64,000 bases of DNA, from the NCBI RefSeq assembly GCF_900102085.1, contig NZ_FMVM01000022.1, forward strand, positions 39,149 to 103,148. Reading direction: 5' to 3'. This document shows, piece after piece, positions 42,600 to 52,191 of the stretch. The position numbers and the translations under genes were made by a program. Source of the DNA: Paenibacillus polysaccharolyticus. Lineage in GTDB: Bacteria; Bacillota; Bacilli; Paenibacillales; Paenibacillaceae. Numbering within the stretch: the stretch's first letter is position 1; the number at the start of each line of letters is the position of its first letter. Under the pieces are notes generated by a model. It ran no database searches and was not told where the DNA came from. It saw nothing but the letters and a program-made list of their open reading frames with translations.

Positions 42600-44975
42600 A
42601 TGAGTAATGAGCAACAGTGGAACCAGGAACAGGAGCGGGTGAATACCGTGACTGATCAGATTGAGCGCAAAATCGCTACATTGGAAGAAGAGGTAGGCTC
42701 CTTCCGTGACGAAGTGGTCGGGATGCGTAAGGATTTCTGGGATGAAGTCACAATGAACTTTAGTGAAGCCGATGATGTCGGGGAGACGTCAACGAGTATG
42801 CGGCAACAATCGCAGGTTTTGTCCGATCGTGAACGAAGTCATCTGAATACAGCTGCGGCTTTGGATAAAATGAAACGACTGCATCATTCACCTTATTTCG
42901 GACGAATCGATTTCAAGGAGGATGGATATCCGGAATCGGAACGTATCTATCTGGGTATTGCATCCCTGCTGGACGAGAAAGAGGAGTCCTTCCTGATCTA
43001 CGACTGGCGTGCACCGATCTCCAACCTGTATTATGATGGTGCGCCTGGACCGATCTCTTACCGTACCCCAAGCGGCGAGATTAGTGGAGAGATAGAAATG
43101 AAACGTCAATTCGTCATTCGGGATGGGCGTATCCGTTTCATGTTTGATACAGGGGTAACGATCGGAGATCAGTTGCTTCAGGCTGTGCTGAGCCGAACGT
43201 CTGATGCACAGATGAAGAGCATTGTGGCAACGATCCAGAAGGAACAGAACCGGATTATTCGTAATGACCGGACGCGTATGCTGATTGTTCAGGGCGCAGC
43301 AGGAAGTGGCAAAACCTCTGCCGCTCTCCAGCGAGTCGCTTATCTTCTCTATAAATACCGCGAGCATTTGCAAGCGGATCAGATGGTTCTTTTTTCACCG
43401 AACCCGATGTTTAACAGTTATGTATCTACGGTACTTCCAGAGCTTGGGGAAGAGAATATGTTGCAGACGACGTTTCAGGAGTATCTGGAACGCCGTTTGG
43501 GACGGGAATATCAGCTTGAAGACCCATTCATCCAGCTGGAATATGTGCTGACAGGAACGGAGGAGCCTGGTTACGATGCACGAATGTCCAGTATACGATT
43601 CAAGTCCTCTGCATCATTTTTGAAAGTCATTACACGTTATAAAGAAAGCATGTTAACCGGAGGCATGAAATTCAAGCCAGTTCGTTTTCAGGGTAAGGCG
43701 ATTGTCGATGCGGAAGCGATGGCAGCGAAATTTTACAGCTTCGGTTCGTCTGTCAAACTTGTTAGCCGCCTGGAACTATTACGCGATTGGTTGCTTAAGG
43801 AACTTTCGACGTTTGGTAAAGGTGAACTAGGTGCACCGTGGGTTGATCAGCAGCTTGATCTAATGGAAGCGGAAGATTTGCAGCGCGCTTACCAACGCTT
43901 GAAACGTAAACAAAAGGGCAAATCACATACGTTTGATGATTTTCAGCAAGAAAGAGAGATTCTGGCGAGAATGGTGGTCAGTGACCGACTGAAGCCTTTG
44001 CGCAAATGGATCAAATCACTGCGTTTTGTGGATGTCCGTCAGTTGTATGCAAACCTGTTCGAGGATCAGGCGCAGATGGTTCGTCTGCTTGACAGAGAAC
44101 CTTTGCCTGTCCACTGGGAAGAAATCTCGACCATGACGTTACGCAGATTAAAGATCCAGGAGTTGGCTTATGAGGACATTACGCCGTACCTGTATTTGCG
44201 CGAACTGTTGCTGGGATTCCATATTAATTCGAACATTCGCCATGTCATTATTGATGAAGCTCAGGATTATTCTGCCTTTCAGCTCGCATTTATGAAAAGA
44301 CTCTTTCCACACGCGAAAATTACGGCTCTGGGTGACTTTAACCAGGCTATTTACGCCCATTCATCCGTACTCAGCGGCACTGGACCATTAAGTGACTTAT
44401 ATGGGCCAGAGAACACAGAAGTTATTGTGCTGACACGCAGTTACCGCTCTACAATGGAGATTGTGGAATTTACGCGTGGCATGGTTCCTGGTGGGGAGGA
44501 GATCATCCCGTTTAACCGAAATGGAGAGAAACCTAAAGTCATCGTGACTTCTGATCCAACGCAGCATGTGCAGCAAATTACGGCAGATCTTCATCATCTG
44601 ATGCAGGAGGGGTATGAATCCGTAGCGGTCATCTGCAAGACGGCAGAAGAGAGCCAGGAAGTTCACAACCTACTAAGTCAAAAGCTGAATACTGCCCCTA
44701 AGCTGATCAAAAAAACAACGCTGGCTTTTGAACAGGGCGTTCATGTGATTCCTGCTTATTTGGCGAAAGGTGTGGAGTTTGACGCAGTCTTAATCTATAA
44801 TGGCTCCGCTGATGCCTATTCCCGTGAGCAGGAACGTAAGCTATTCTATACCGCCTGTACCCGGGCAATGCATTTACTGCATGTATACTCTTTAGGAAAA
44901 CCAAGTCCATTTATCACCTCACAGTCAGAAGAGTGGTACGAGATGAAAGATATCCCTGCAACTCGTGTGGAGTAA
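42600..44975 (+). CDS. helD: RNA polymerase-associated helicase-like ATPase HelD
   Basis: Superfamily 1 (UvrD-like) ATPase of 791 residues that binds RNA polymerase and releases stalled or idle complexes, using ATP. The N-terminal 80 residues form a coiled coil (IERKIATLEEEVGSFRDEV), the arm that enters the polymerase secondary channel in the B. subtilis protein. Walker A is GAAGSGKT at 232-239, Walker B is IIDEAQD with D552, and late motifs include LTRSYRST and VEFDAVLIYN. The usual length is about 775. It has its own sigma-A promoter and a terminator behind it. Confidence 0.92.
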   Translation: MSNEQQWNQEQERVNTVTDQIERKIATLEEEVGSFRDEVVGMRKDFWDEVTMNFSEADDVGETSTSMRQQSQVLSDRERSHLNTAAALDKMKRLHHSPYFGRIDFKEDGYPESERIYLGIASLLDEKEESFLIYDWRAPISNLYYDGAPGPISYRTPSGEISGEIEMKRQFVIRDGRIRFMFDTGVTIGDQLLQAVLSRTSDAQMKSIVATIQKEQNRIIRNDRTRMLIVQGAAGSGKTSAALQRVAYLLYKYREHLQADQMVLFSPNPMFNSYVSTVLPELGEENMLQTTFQEYLERRLGREYQLEDPFIQLEYVLTGTEEPGYDARMSSIRFKSSASFLKVITRYKESMLTGGMKFKPVRFQGKAIVDAEAMAAKFYSFGSSVKLVSRLELLRDWLLKELSTFGKGELGAPWVDQQLDLMEAEDLQRAYQRLKRKQKGKSHTFDDFQQEREILARMVVSDRLKPLRKWIKSLRFVDVRQLYANLFEDQAQMVRLLDREPLPVHWEEISTMTLRRLKIQELAYEDITPYLYLRELLLGFHINSNIRHVIIDEAQDYSAFQLAFMKRLFPHAKITALGDFNQAIYAHSSVLSGTGPLSDLYGPENTEVIVLTRSYRSTMEIVEFTRGMVPGGEEIIPFNRNGEKPKVIVTSDPTQHVQQITADLHHLMQEGYESVAVICKTAEESQEVHNLLSQKLNTAPKLIKKTTLAFEQGVHVIPAYLAKGVEFDAVLIYNGSADAYSREQERKLFYTACTRAMHLLHVYSLGKPSPFITSQSEEWYEMKDIPATRVE

Positions 44976-45027
44976 AAAGAGCACTAATCTCCGAGCGATA
45001 TGTTGGGGTGAATACTCTTGCAAGATG

Positions 45028-45062
45028 AGGTCAGCCAGACATGTTCTGGTTGGCCTTTTTTT
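45028..45062 (+). terminator. Intrinsic terminator after helD
   Basis: AGGTCAGCCAGA and TCTGGTTGGCCT pair with G-U allowance around CATGT, followed by TTTTTT. Confidence 0.85.
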
Positions 45063-45178
45063 GTGTATGCTATGAAGAGAAAGTTGCTAACAATAGTGAC
45101 ATGAGCAGACATATCTTAGTTGTTATTGATAAATAAGGTGAATCTCCTTGTGCATGTATTCAATAGATGTAATTTTTC

Positions 45179-45207
45179 TTTACACACGAAGCTCAGACTC
45201 ATATAAT
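45179..45207 (+). promoter_or_regulatory. Sigma-A promoter for adenine deaminase
   Basis: TTTACA and a perfect TATAAT are spaced by 17 bases. The start site would be near 45214, giving a leader of about 118 bases before the TTG start. The 356-base gap also contains the helD terminator. No purine riboswitch core was seen. Confidence 0.7.
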
Positions 45208-45331
45208 CGTAACAATCTATTTTTTCGAGCGTTGCATGATGATGGGGAAAAAATTCATTGTATGAGTAACAAATACTTTAATTTTGTGCGCAGGCAACGG
45301 AACAGGGAATCTAACGAAGGAGGCAGGTAAT

Positions 45332-47164
45332 TTGAAAACAACAGCTTTTGAGCGGCCGCTGATGGCCGATTGTGTACCGGATCTGGTCGCTACAGCCCGA
45401 GGAGATATGAAGGCAACTTTGGTGATTCGGGGCGGTACTTTGGTTAACGTGATATCAGGGGAAATCTTGCCGGATATGTCTGTCGCTGTGCAAGGGGCAC
45501 GAATTGCGTATGTTGGCAGAGATGTAAGCCATACGATCGGAGAACATACCCGCATTATTGAGGCAGATGGAAAGTATATTGCTCCGGGACTATTAGACGG
45601 TCATTGCCATATTGAGAGCACACAGATGAAAGTATCGGAGTTCGCAAGAGCTGTACTGCCTTCCGGTACGACAGGTGGATTCTTTGATCCACATGAAATT
45701 TCCAATGTGCTTGGGCTTAAAGGACTGCGGCTCATGCTGGATGAAGCACGTACCACACCGATGGCAGCCTATATGCAAGTAGCTTCATGTGTACCTTCAA
45801 CTCATCCAGGGCTGGAGACTACAGGAGCTTATATTGGGCCGAAAGAGGTAGCAGAGGCACTATCATGGGGACCGGACATGATCGGCCTTGGTGAAGTGAT
45901 GAACTTCCCGGGAGTGGTGTACGGGGATGAGACCATGATTGGGGAGATTCAGGCGACTCTGCGCGCTGGCAAAGTGGCTGATGGACATTTTACCTGGGCC
46001 TCGGACGACTGGCGTCTGCCTGCTTATGCGGCGAGCGGTGTGACAGGAGATCATGAGTGTGTTACGAAAGAAGATGTAGTGGAGCGCTTGCGGCTGGGGA
46101 TGTATGCGAAGATGCGGCAGGGTTCTGCATGGCATGATGTCGCGGAGACGATTAAAGCATGTACGGAGCTTGGACTCGATACTCGGCGAATGATGCTGGT
46201 AACGGATGATCGCAGCTCGGAATCTTTGCTGAAAGAGGGTCACATGGACTTTGTCGTTCGACTTGCCATTTCTCAGGGCGTGAAGCCGGTAACAGCATTC
46301 CAGATGGCTACGATTAATACGGCAGAACGTTTTGGTGTGGCGCGTGATATCGGAGCGGTGATTCCGGGTAACATGGCCGATATTATTTTGTTAGACGGAC
46401 GCCTTGCGGATGTACGTGTAAGCACAACGATTGCAGCCGGGCAAGTCGTAGCCGAGAACGGTAAAATGACAGCCGTGTGGGACACGTTCACTTATCCTGA
46501 GGAAGCGCTCAATACGGTGAAGCTGGAAGCAAACATCCAGCCGCAGGATCTGGAACTGTCTGCACCTGTTGTGGAGGGAACTATAGGCGCACGCATCATC
46601 CATGTGACGGAAAATCATGTGGAAACGAAGGAGAAGCATGTGCAAGTGAATGTGCAAGGCGGCAAGGTGGTTCTGCCTGCTGCTGGTGAGGTATGCAAAA
46701 TTGCCGTGCTGGAACGCCATAAACAAACGGGAAATCGCGCTGTGGCATTGGTTGGCGGGATCGGGTTCACTTCGCCAGCAGCTATAGCCATGACGGTAGC
46801 CCATGACAGCCACAATCTGTTAATCATCGGAAACGATGATGCACTTATGGCAGAGGCCGGTAATCGTGTCATTCGTATGCAGGGTGGTGTAGCTGTTGTA
46901 ACAGATGCGGGTGTAACCGAGTTTCCTCTTCGGATCGCGGGACTGATGTCGGTGGAGCCCTTCGAAGTGGTAGCGGAACAATCGGCAGCAATCAGTGAAG
47001 CACTGCAATCGGCAGGATGTACGTTGAACAATGCGTTTATGACCTTATCGCTACTCGCGCTGGTGGTTATTCCTGAACTGCGTTTGTCTGACATCGGACT
47101 GGTACGCATCTCTGCAGAGGGCATTGAACGGGTCTCTTTGTTTGATGAAACGAATGTGGATTAA
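45332..47164 (+). CDS. ade: Adenine deaminase
   Basis: Hydrolytic deamination of adenine to hypoxanthine and ammonia (EC 3.5.4.2), a purine salvage step in the cytoplasm. The 610-residue protein is an amidohydrolase-superfamily enzyme. It has the metal-binding GLLDGHCHIEST (H91 and H93), the FFDPHEISNVLG loop, GLGEVMNFPG, HFTWASDD and the MLVTDDRSS aspartate. The family-specific C-terminal adenine-deaminase domain (GLMSVEPFEVVAEQ to the end) is present. The TTG start at 45332 is eight bases after AGGAGG; an in-frame start 16 codons upstream would contain that site. Confidence 0.93.
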   Translation: MKTTAFERPLMADCVPDLVATARGDMKATLVIRGGTLVNVISGEILPDMSVAVQGARIAYVGRDVSHTIGEHTRIIEADGKYIAPGLLDGHCHIESTQMKVSEFARAVLPSGTTGGFFDPHEISNVLGLKGLRLMLDEARTTPMAAYMQVASCVPSTHPGLETTGAYIGPKEVAEALSWGPDMIGLGEVMNFPGVVYGDETMIGEIQATLRAGKVADGHFTWASDDWRLPAYAASGVTGDHECVTKEDVVERLRLGMYAKMRQGSAWHDVAETIKACTELGLDTRRMMLVTDDRSSESLLKEGHMDFVVRLAISQGVKPVTAFQMATINTAERFGVARDIGAVIPGNMADIILLDGRLADVRVSTTIAAGQVVAENGKMTAVWDTFTYPEEALNTVKLEANIQPQDLELSAPVVEGTIGARIIHVTENHVETKEKHVQVNVQGGKVVLPAAGEVCKIAVLERHKQTGNRAVALVGGIGFTSPAAIAMTVAHDSHNLLIIGNDDALMAEAGNRVIRMQGGVAVVTDAGVTEFPLRIAGLMSVEPFEVVAEQSAAISEALQSAGCTLNNAFMTLSLLALVVIPELRLSDIGLVRISAEGIERVSLFDETNVD

Positions 47165-47239
47165 GCAGATAAAGCAAAGGAAAAGCATCAAATGAGAGTA
47201 TATCGAGTAATAAATATCAATGTTTCATTGCAAGCCTCG

Positions 47240-47259
47240 CCGCCTTCGGGCGGTTTTTT
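47240..47259 (+). terminator. Intrinsic terminator after ade
   Basis: CCGCC-TTCG-GGCGG is a stable tetraloop hairpin followed by TTTTTT. Confidence 0.88.
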
Positions 47260-47262
47260 GTT

Positions 47263-47577
47263 TTGGAGAAGAAAACGCTTCCTAGGTCTACAGAATCGAA
47301 GTATTAAAAGGAAATATAGACTGAAGTCGTAACTGAAATTCTGATTTTTTACATATAACATTAAATTTTGTGACTTTTGGACTATATATTCAGAACTGTG
47401 AATTCCCGAAATAAGTTATATGATTCTTTCGTCGTGAGTCTTAAAGGTGATGTTGCGTATAAAAGCAGTTTAAATTCATGGAACTTCCGTAATGATGCAA
47501 AAAATGAATCCTAAACGACATCCTTTCACCCGGATTTATACGTAAGAGCTGCCATAACTTCAAGGGAGTGTACAAAT
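47263..47577. other. AT-rich intergenic region before the lipoprotein gene
   Basis: About 315 bases with no coding frame worth calling. It probably holds the promoter of the next gene: TATAAA near 47459 sits 120 bases upstream of its start, but I see no sigma-A -35 box at the right distance. No strong hairpins or repeats were noticed. Confidence 0.4.
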
Positions 47578-48507
47578 ATGAAAACCAAAAAAGAATTTCG
47601 TTTTATTCTGCTGATGAGTTGTCTGGTACTGTGTTTAAGCACAGCCTGTTCTACCCGAGTGGATGCGGTAGGTTCGGTAGAACCGGTAGACAGTTATGCC
47701 ACAATACATGGCAAGCTGGATCGGCCTGTGCGGGGGACGTGGGTGTGGGATACGACTCAAATCCGGAATAATGCGCAGGATATTTTAAGTTTTGCTAAGG
47801 CCAACAACATTAATACGATCTATCTGCAGATGAACCGGGACATTAAAATCCCTGAATATAAGAACTTTATCCGTCTTGCACGGACTCAAAATATCGCTGT
47901 GGATATCATGGACGGACGTTCCGCTTGGGGACTGACTGAAAGCAGGGAACAGATAGCTTCCTTTATGGACTGGATTGAAGCTTATCAAGCACAGGCACTG
48001 GCTAACGAGAAATTTGCAGGTATTCATCTGGACATTGAACCTCATGTGCATCCGCAGTGGAAGATCAATCAAGCCAGCGTCATTACGCAGTGGCAGGGAA
48101 ATGTGAATTATATTATAGACCGTGCTGCGCGTATGAAGATGCCTGTGGCCGCTGATCTGCCGTTCTGGCTGGACAATTACAAAATTCCGGGTTCAACGAT
48201 GGCTGTGAGTAGCTGGATGATCCGCAAATTTGATTCCATTACGATTATGGCTTATCGGGATACAGCTGCTGCTATCTACAATGTGGCAAAGGATGAACTT
48301 ATCGATGCGGCCTCTGTAGGTAAGAAAATATCGATTGCGGTGGAAACGAAGCAAAGCAAGGAAGGCGACTTCATTACCTTTTACGAAGAGGGGGACGCCT
48401 ACATGGAAGAACAGTTGAAGCTGGTAGAGAAATTGGCGAGTGCCCACACTTCCTTTAATGGTTTTTCCGTACATGAGTATTCTTCATGGAAGACGTTAAG
48501 AAAGTAG
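47578..48507 (+). CDS. Exported lipoprotein with TIM-barrel-like domain, unknown function
   Basis: A 309-residue exported protein. The signal peptide ends in CLSTACS with candidate lipid-bearing C24; serine at -3 is off the usual lipobox. The rest reads like an alpha/beta barrel: GTWVWDTTQI, NINTIYLQMNRDI, VDIMDGRSAWG, FAGIHLDIEPHVHPQW and FDSITIMAYRDTA. The GIHLDIEP strand places acidic residues as in GH18-type and related glycosidases, which suggests a carbohydrate-active or related role, but the catalytic residues cannot be confirmed. The ATG follows AAGGGAG. It is monocistronic, flanked by terminators. Confidence 0.8.
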   Translation: MKTKKEFRFILLMSCLVLCLSTACSTRVDAVGSVEPVDSYATIHGKLDRPVRGTWVWDTTQIRNNAQDILSFAKANNINTIYLQMNRDIKIPEYKNFIRLARTQNIAVDIMDGRSAWGLTESREQIASFMDWIEAYQAQALANEKFAGIHLDIEPHVHPQWKINQASVITQWQGNVNYIIDRAARMKMPVAADLPFWLDNYKIPGSTMAVSSWMIRKFDSITIMAYRDTAAAIYNVAKDELIDAASVGKKISIAVETKQSKEGDFITFYEEGDAYMEEQLKLVEKLASAHTSFNGFSVHEYSSWKTLRK

Positions 48508-48540
48508 AGCAAGCCACCAAATCATAGAGGTAACGTAACT

Positions 48541-48579
48541 AAAAGGTGCTTGCAGCTTACGTGCTGAAGGCACCTTTTT
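48541..48579 (+). terminator. Intrinsic terminator after the lipoprotein gene
   Basis: AAAAGGTGC pairs with GCACCTTTT, with an inner CAGC/GCTG stem, followed by T residues. The A-run on the other side would let it serve the convergent AraC gene too. Confidence 0.85.
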
Positions 48580-48650
48580 GTTGACCTTGTAAACATATAT
48601 TCTATCAAAAACTCATCAATGGTAACCGCCCGATGTGATTCATTCCTTTT

Positions 48651-49586
48651 TTATACCAGCAAAGTCTCTGTAAACGTAACAGGCACCAGTGTCATATTTT
48701 CGGAAAATATTTTACGATACTGAGAAGGTGTTGTGTTCTTGTGTTTCTTAAAGGTAGTAATGAAGTAACTCAGATGTTCGAATCCAACATCCATAGCGAT
48801 ATCAACAATCTTATGATCCGTATTCTCCAGCTGTGCGCAGGCCTGCTGAACCCGATAATAATTGATGTAATCGACAGGGCTCTTCTGCACCAACTTTTTG
48901 AAAAAACGACAGAAATGTCCCTCGCTCATATTGGCTTCATCCGCCAGGTCTTTCAGCTTCAGCGGTTCAGGATAATGCTTATGAATGTAGCTGAGCACTA
49001 ATTTTAGACGCTCCATCTTATCCGGTGTGCCCCCGTTAACTGAGCTTTTGAGCGGAAGCACCTTCCGCTGTTCAAACATGCGAGCAAGCATGAGATAAAG
49101 ATAGGCTTTCGTGGATATCTCACAGGTGTCTGTCCCGCTCGCGTGATCTGCGAAGATGCGTTTCAGATAGGCCAGAACTTCTGAACCCCAAGCTTCATCA
49201 GCTGTGATGTGATAGGGGAGCTGTATACTTTTTCGCAAAATAGGTCCAATAAACTTCTCCTGCACCGCATCAAACGTATGACTACCGAGCAGATCCGAAT
49301 GAAACACAATGGAAGAAAATATACAAGGCTCATCGCCCATCAGATATCCTGCATGAATCTCACCTCGATGAATAAAAACAGCCTCTCCGGCCTTCACCTC
49401 AACCCGGTTCATGTCAATTTGAAACACAGCAGAGCCTTGCGTCACCATCGTAAACTCCATCTCATCATGCCAATGGCAATCGAGAATGCTGTCCCCATTT
49501 AATTGCTGAATATCGGGGTACACACTGACCGGATACATGGCATTGCCGTGGATTCGATCTTCGCGTAAATGTTCCCGTTCCATCAT
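48651..49586 (-). CDS. AraC family transcriptional regulator with cupin sensor
   Basis: One-component regulator of 311 residues. The N-terminal cupin domain (about residues 15-150: HWHDEMEFTMVTQGSAVFQI, AVFIHRGEIHAG) should bind a sugar. The C-terminal 100 residues form the AraC double helix-turn-helix (LKLKDLADEANMSEGHFCRFF and IVDIAMDVGFEHLSYFITTF). It is divergent from the alpha-xylosidase gene and probably regulates it. Two ATGs in tandem follow AAGGAGG; the second (49583) has the more usual spacing. Confidence 0.92.
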   Translation of the reverse strand: MMEREHLREDRIHGNAMYPVSVYPDIQQLNGDSILDCHWHDEMEFTMVTQGSAVFQIDMNRVEVKAGEAVFIHRGEIHAGYLMGDEPCIFSSIVFHSDLLGSHTFDAVQEKFIGPILRKSIQLPYHITADEAWGSEVLAYLKRIFADHASGTDTCEISTKAYLYLMLARMFEQRKVLPLKSSVNGGTPDKMERLKLVLSYIHKHYPEPLKLKDLADEANMSEGHFCRFFKKLVQKSPVDYINYYRVQQACAQLENTDHKIVDIAMDVGFEHLSYFITTFKKHKNTTPSQYRKIFSENMTLVPVTFTETLLV

Positions 49587-49612
49587 GGAACCTCCTTATG
49601 CATATAAATAGA

Positions 49613-49626
49613 TGTAATCGTTTGCA
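49613..49626. promoter_or_regulatory. Candidate CcpA catabolite-responsive element (cre)
   Basis: TGTAATCGTTTGCA matches the cre consensus TGWAANCGNTNWCA at 13 of 14 positions. It lies in the divergent region, 27 bases before the AraC start and 130 bases before the alpha-xylosidase start, so it could subject the locus to carbon catabolite control. Confidence 0.5.
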
Positions 49627-49755
49627 AATTATTATAGGAATTCGTCAGAATTACGTTTGAAATATCAAAATACTGATATAAATGATCAAAATCCAAGAAG
49701 AAAATCGTCATTAATATCAATATCATTATAGTATAACCGAAGGAGGTAATCCAAG

Positions 49756-52074
49756 ATGAAATTTACCGATGGCTACTGGCAGATCCGTGATGGATATCAT
49801 GTTCAAAATCCGGCGGATATTCGAGATATTGTACAAAAGGGTGATTCCTTTACTGTATATGCAGCAACGAAACGCATTGAGCGCAAAGGCGATACACTGA
49901 ACGGAACGTTGCTTAAAGCAACCTACAGCTCCCCGATGCCGGATGTCATTCGTGTGCAATTGAACCACCATAAGGGCAAAGTTAATCCAGGCCCCGAGTT
50001 TGCACTGAACACGCTAAATACCGATGTGCAAATTGCGCAGGATGAGAACGGTGCAGAGCTGAAAAGCGGAAACCTTCGTGTGACCGTGAACAAAACAAAA
50101 GGCTGGGATATCGGCTTCCATTATAATGAAAAACGCCTGACAGGAAGCGGCTGGAGAGGCCCAGCGTACATTGAGTCAGCATCAGAAGGTACGTTCTTCC
50201 GGGAACAACTGGAGCTGGGTGTGGGCGAGTATGTCTATGGCCTTGGTGAACGATTCACCCCGTTTGTGAAAAATGGCCAGGTTGTGGATATCTGGAATGA
50301 GGATGGCGGTACAAGCAGTGAACAGGCGTACAAGAACATTCCGTTTTATCTGTCGAACAAAGGATACGGTGTATTCGTCAATCATCCTGAGAAGGTATCC
50401 TACGAGATCGCTTCCGAGAATGTATCGAAAGTGCAGTTCAGTGTTCAGGGTGAGACGCTGGAATATTTCATTATCGGCGGTGCTAATCCGAAAGAGGTGC
50501 TGGATAACTACACTAAGCTCACGGGTAAACCGGCTCTGCCGCCGGCATGGACATTTGGTTTGTGGCTGACGACATCGTTTACGACAGATTATGATGAAGC
50601 GACCGTTAATCATTTTGTTGATGGCATGGCTGATCGTGATCTGCCACTATCCGTATTCCACTTCGACTGCTTCTGGATGAAGGAATATCAATGGTGTAAT
50701 TTTGAATGGGACAAAGATATGTTCCCTGATCCGGAAGGCATGTTGAGACGGTTGAAGGACAAGGGACTCAAAATCTGTGCGTGGATTAACCCGTATATTG
50801 CCGAGAAATCCATTCTGTTCGATGAAGGTATGGAAAAAGGTTATCTTGTCAAGACAGCCGATGGCAGTGTATGGCAGTGGGATAAATGGCAGGCGGGCAT
50901 GGGCCTTGTAGATTTCACCAATCCTGAGGCGACTGCATGGTACAAAGACAAGCTGAAAGGTTTGATTGACCAGGGCGTGGACTGCTTCAAGACCGACTTT
51001 GGCGAAAGAATTCCGACCGATGTTGTGTATTATGACGGTTCCGATCCGGTGAAAATGCACAACTATTATACCTTCTTATACAACAAAGCGGTATTTGATG
51101 TACTTGAAGAAAACCTGGGCAAAAACGAAGCCGCTCTATTTGCCCGCTCAGCAACCGTAGGTGGTCAACAATTCCCCGTACACTGGGGTGGCGATTGCTC
51201 GTCCAACTATTCGTCCATGGCAGAATCACTGCGCGGTGGATTGTCGCTCGGTCTTTCCGGGTTTGGCTTCTGGAGCCATGACATCAGCGGTTTTGAAGCC
51301 ACAGCCGAGCCTGATGTATACAAACGTTGGGTACAGTTCGGGTTACTCTCTTCACACAGCCGCCTGCACGGTAACGAATCGTATCGTGTGCCTTGGTTGT
51401 TCGATGAAGAGGCTGTCGATGTTGTGCGTGACTTTACGAAGCTGAAGCTTAGTCTGATGCCGTACCTGTTTAATTCCGCGGTAGAGTCCTCTGTACAAGG
51501 ATTGCCAATGATGCGGGCGATGGTGCTGGAATATCCAGATGATCCGACTTGTGCGACACTTGACTTACAGTACATGTTCGGAGATTCTATCCTGGTTGCA
51601 CCGATCTTTAACAAAGAAGGTAACGTTCGTTATTACCTGCCAGAAGGTACATGGACCAATTATCTGACAGGGGTAAAAGTTCAAGGTGGGCGCTGGATCA
51701 GTGAAAATCATGACTTCAAAACACTGCCAATGATGATCAGACCGAACAGTTTGATCGCGGTAGGTGCGATAGACAGCAAGCCGGATTATGATTTTGCGGA
51801 CAACGTATCTTTGCATTTGTTTGAACTTGCCGACGGGCAGACAGCGCAAGCGGTTGTTGTAAATCAAAGTGCTGAGCGTGAGTTGCAAGTGACCGTCACA
51901 CGTAAAGGTTCGAAGCTGGAAGTTCGTGCTGAAGGTGCAGGCAAGCCATGGAAAATCGTGCTTCGGGGCATTGATTCCGTATCCAACGTGGATGGCGGAT
52001 CACAAGAAGCTGGCGAGCAAGGCATCATCGTAACGGCATCAGCAGGTGCAAGCCAACTTACAATTGAGCTGTAA
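49756..52074 (+). CDS. yicI: Alpha-xylosidase, GH31 (YicI-like)
   Basis: Intracellular exo-enzyme releasing alpha-linked xylose from isoprimeverose-type xyloglucan oligosaccharides (EC 3.2.1.177). The 772 residues match the E. coli YicI length. The N-terminal beta-sandwich begins MKFTDGYWQIRDGYHV. The barrel shows FHFDCFWMKEYQWCNFEWD, the nucleophile D414 in KTDFGERIP and the acid/base D480 in HWGGDCSSNYSSM. No signal peptide is present. The Shine-Dalgarno is GAAGGAGGTAAT. The divergent AraC regulator and the cre-like site are its probable controls. No transporter for the substrate is adjacent. Confidence 0.94.
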   Translation: MKFTDGYWQIRDGYHVQNPADIRDIVQKGDSFTVYAATKRIERKGDTLNGTLLKATYSSPMPDVIRVQLNHHKGKVNPGPEFALNTLNTDVQIAQDENGAELKSGNLRVTVNKTKGWDIGFHYNEKRLTGSGWRGPAYIESASEGTFFREQLELGVGEYVYGLGERFTPFVKNGQVVDIWNEDGGTSSEQAYKNIPFYLSNKGYGVFVNHPEKVSYEIASENVSKVQFSVQGETLEYFIIGGANPKEVLDNYTKLTGKPALPPAWTFGLWLTTSFTTDYDEATVNHFVDGMADRDLPLSVFHFDCFWMKEYQWCNFEWDKDMFPDPEGMLRRLKDKGLKICAWINPYIAEKSILFDEGMEKGYLVKTADGSVWQWDKWQAGMGLVDFTNPEATAWYKDKLKGLIDQGVDCFKTDFGERIPTDVVYYDGSDPVKMHNYYTFLYNKAVFDVLEENLGKNEAALFARSATVGGQQFPVHWGGDCSSNYSSMAESLRGGLSLGLSGFGFWSHDISGFEATAEPDVYKRWVQFGLLSSHSRLHGNESYRVPWLFDEEAVDVVRDFTKLKLSLMPYLFNSAVESSVQGLPMMRAMVLEYPDDPTCATLDLQYMFGDSILVAPIFNKEGNVRYYLPEGTWTNYLTGVKVQGGRWISENHDFKTLPMMIRPNSLIAVGAIDSKPDYDFADNVSLHLFELADGQTAQAVVVNQSAERELQVTVTRKGSKLEVRAEGAGKPWKIVLRGIDSVSNVDGGSQEAGEQGIIVTASAGASQLTIEL

Positions 52075-52097
52075 CATGTTAGAATAGACCATAAAGG

Positions 52098-52128
52098 GAC
52101 GGTGCCTGAAGGCGCCGTCTGTTTGTTT
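52098..52128 (+). terminator. Intrinsic terminator after the alpha-xylosidase gene
   Basis: GACGGTGCC and GGCGCCGTC pair (one G-U) around TGAA, followed by TGTTTGTTT. Confidence 0.82.
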
Positions 52129-52191
52129 ATTTATACGAAATAAATGGATAGTTCCTTCAAGGAGAGAACGGAAAGAGGGAGACAATACAAT

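Noticed and set aside
45148..45330. A 60-codon frame before adenine deaminase
   Set aside because: It begins upstream of and spans the likely ade promoter and ends inside its Shine-Dalgarno region.
45208..45331. Possible purine riboswitch in the ade leader
   Set aside because: I looked for the paired-loop core typical of purine riboswitches and found no matching segments. The leader shows no convincing three-way junction.
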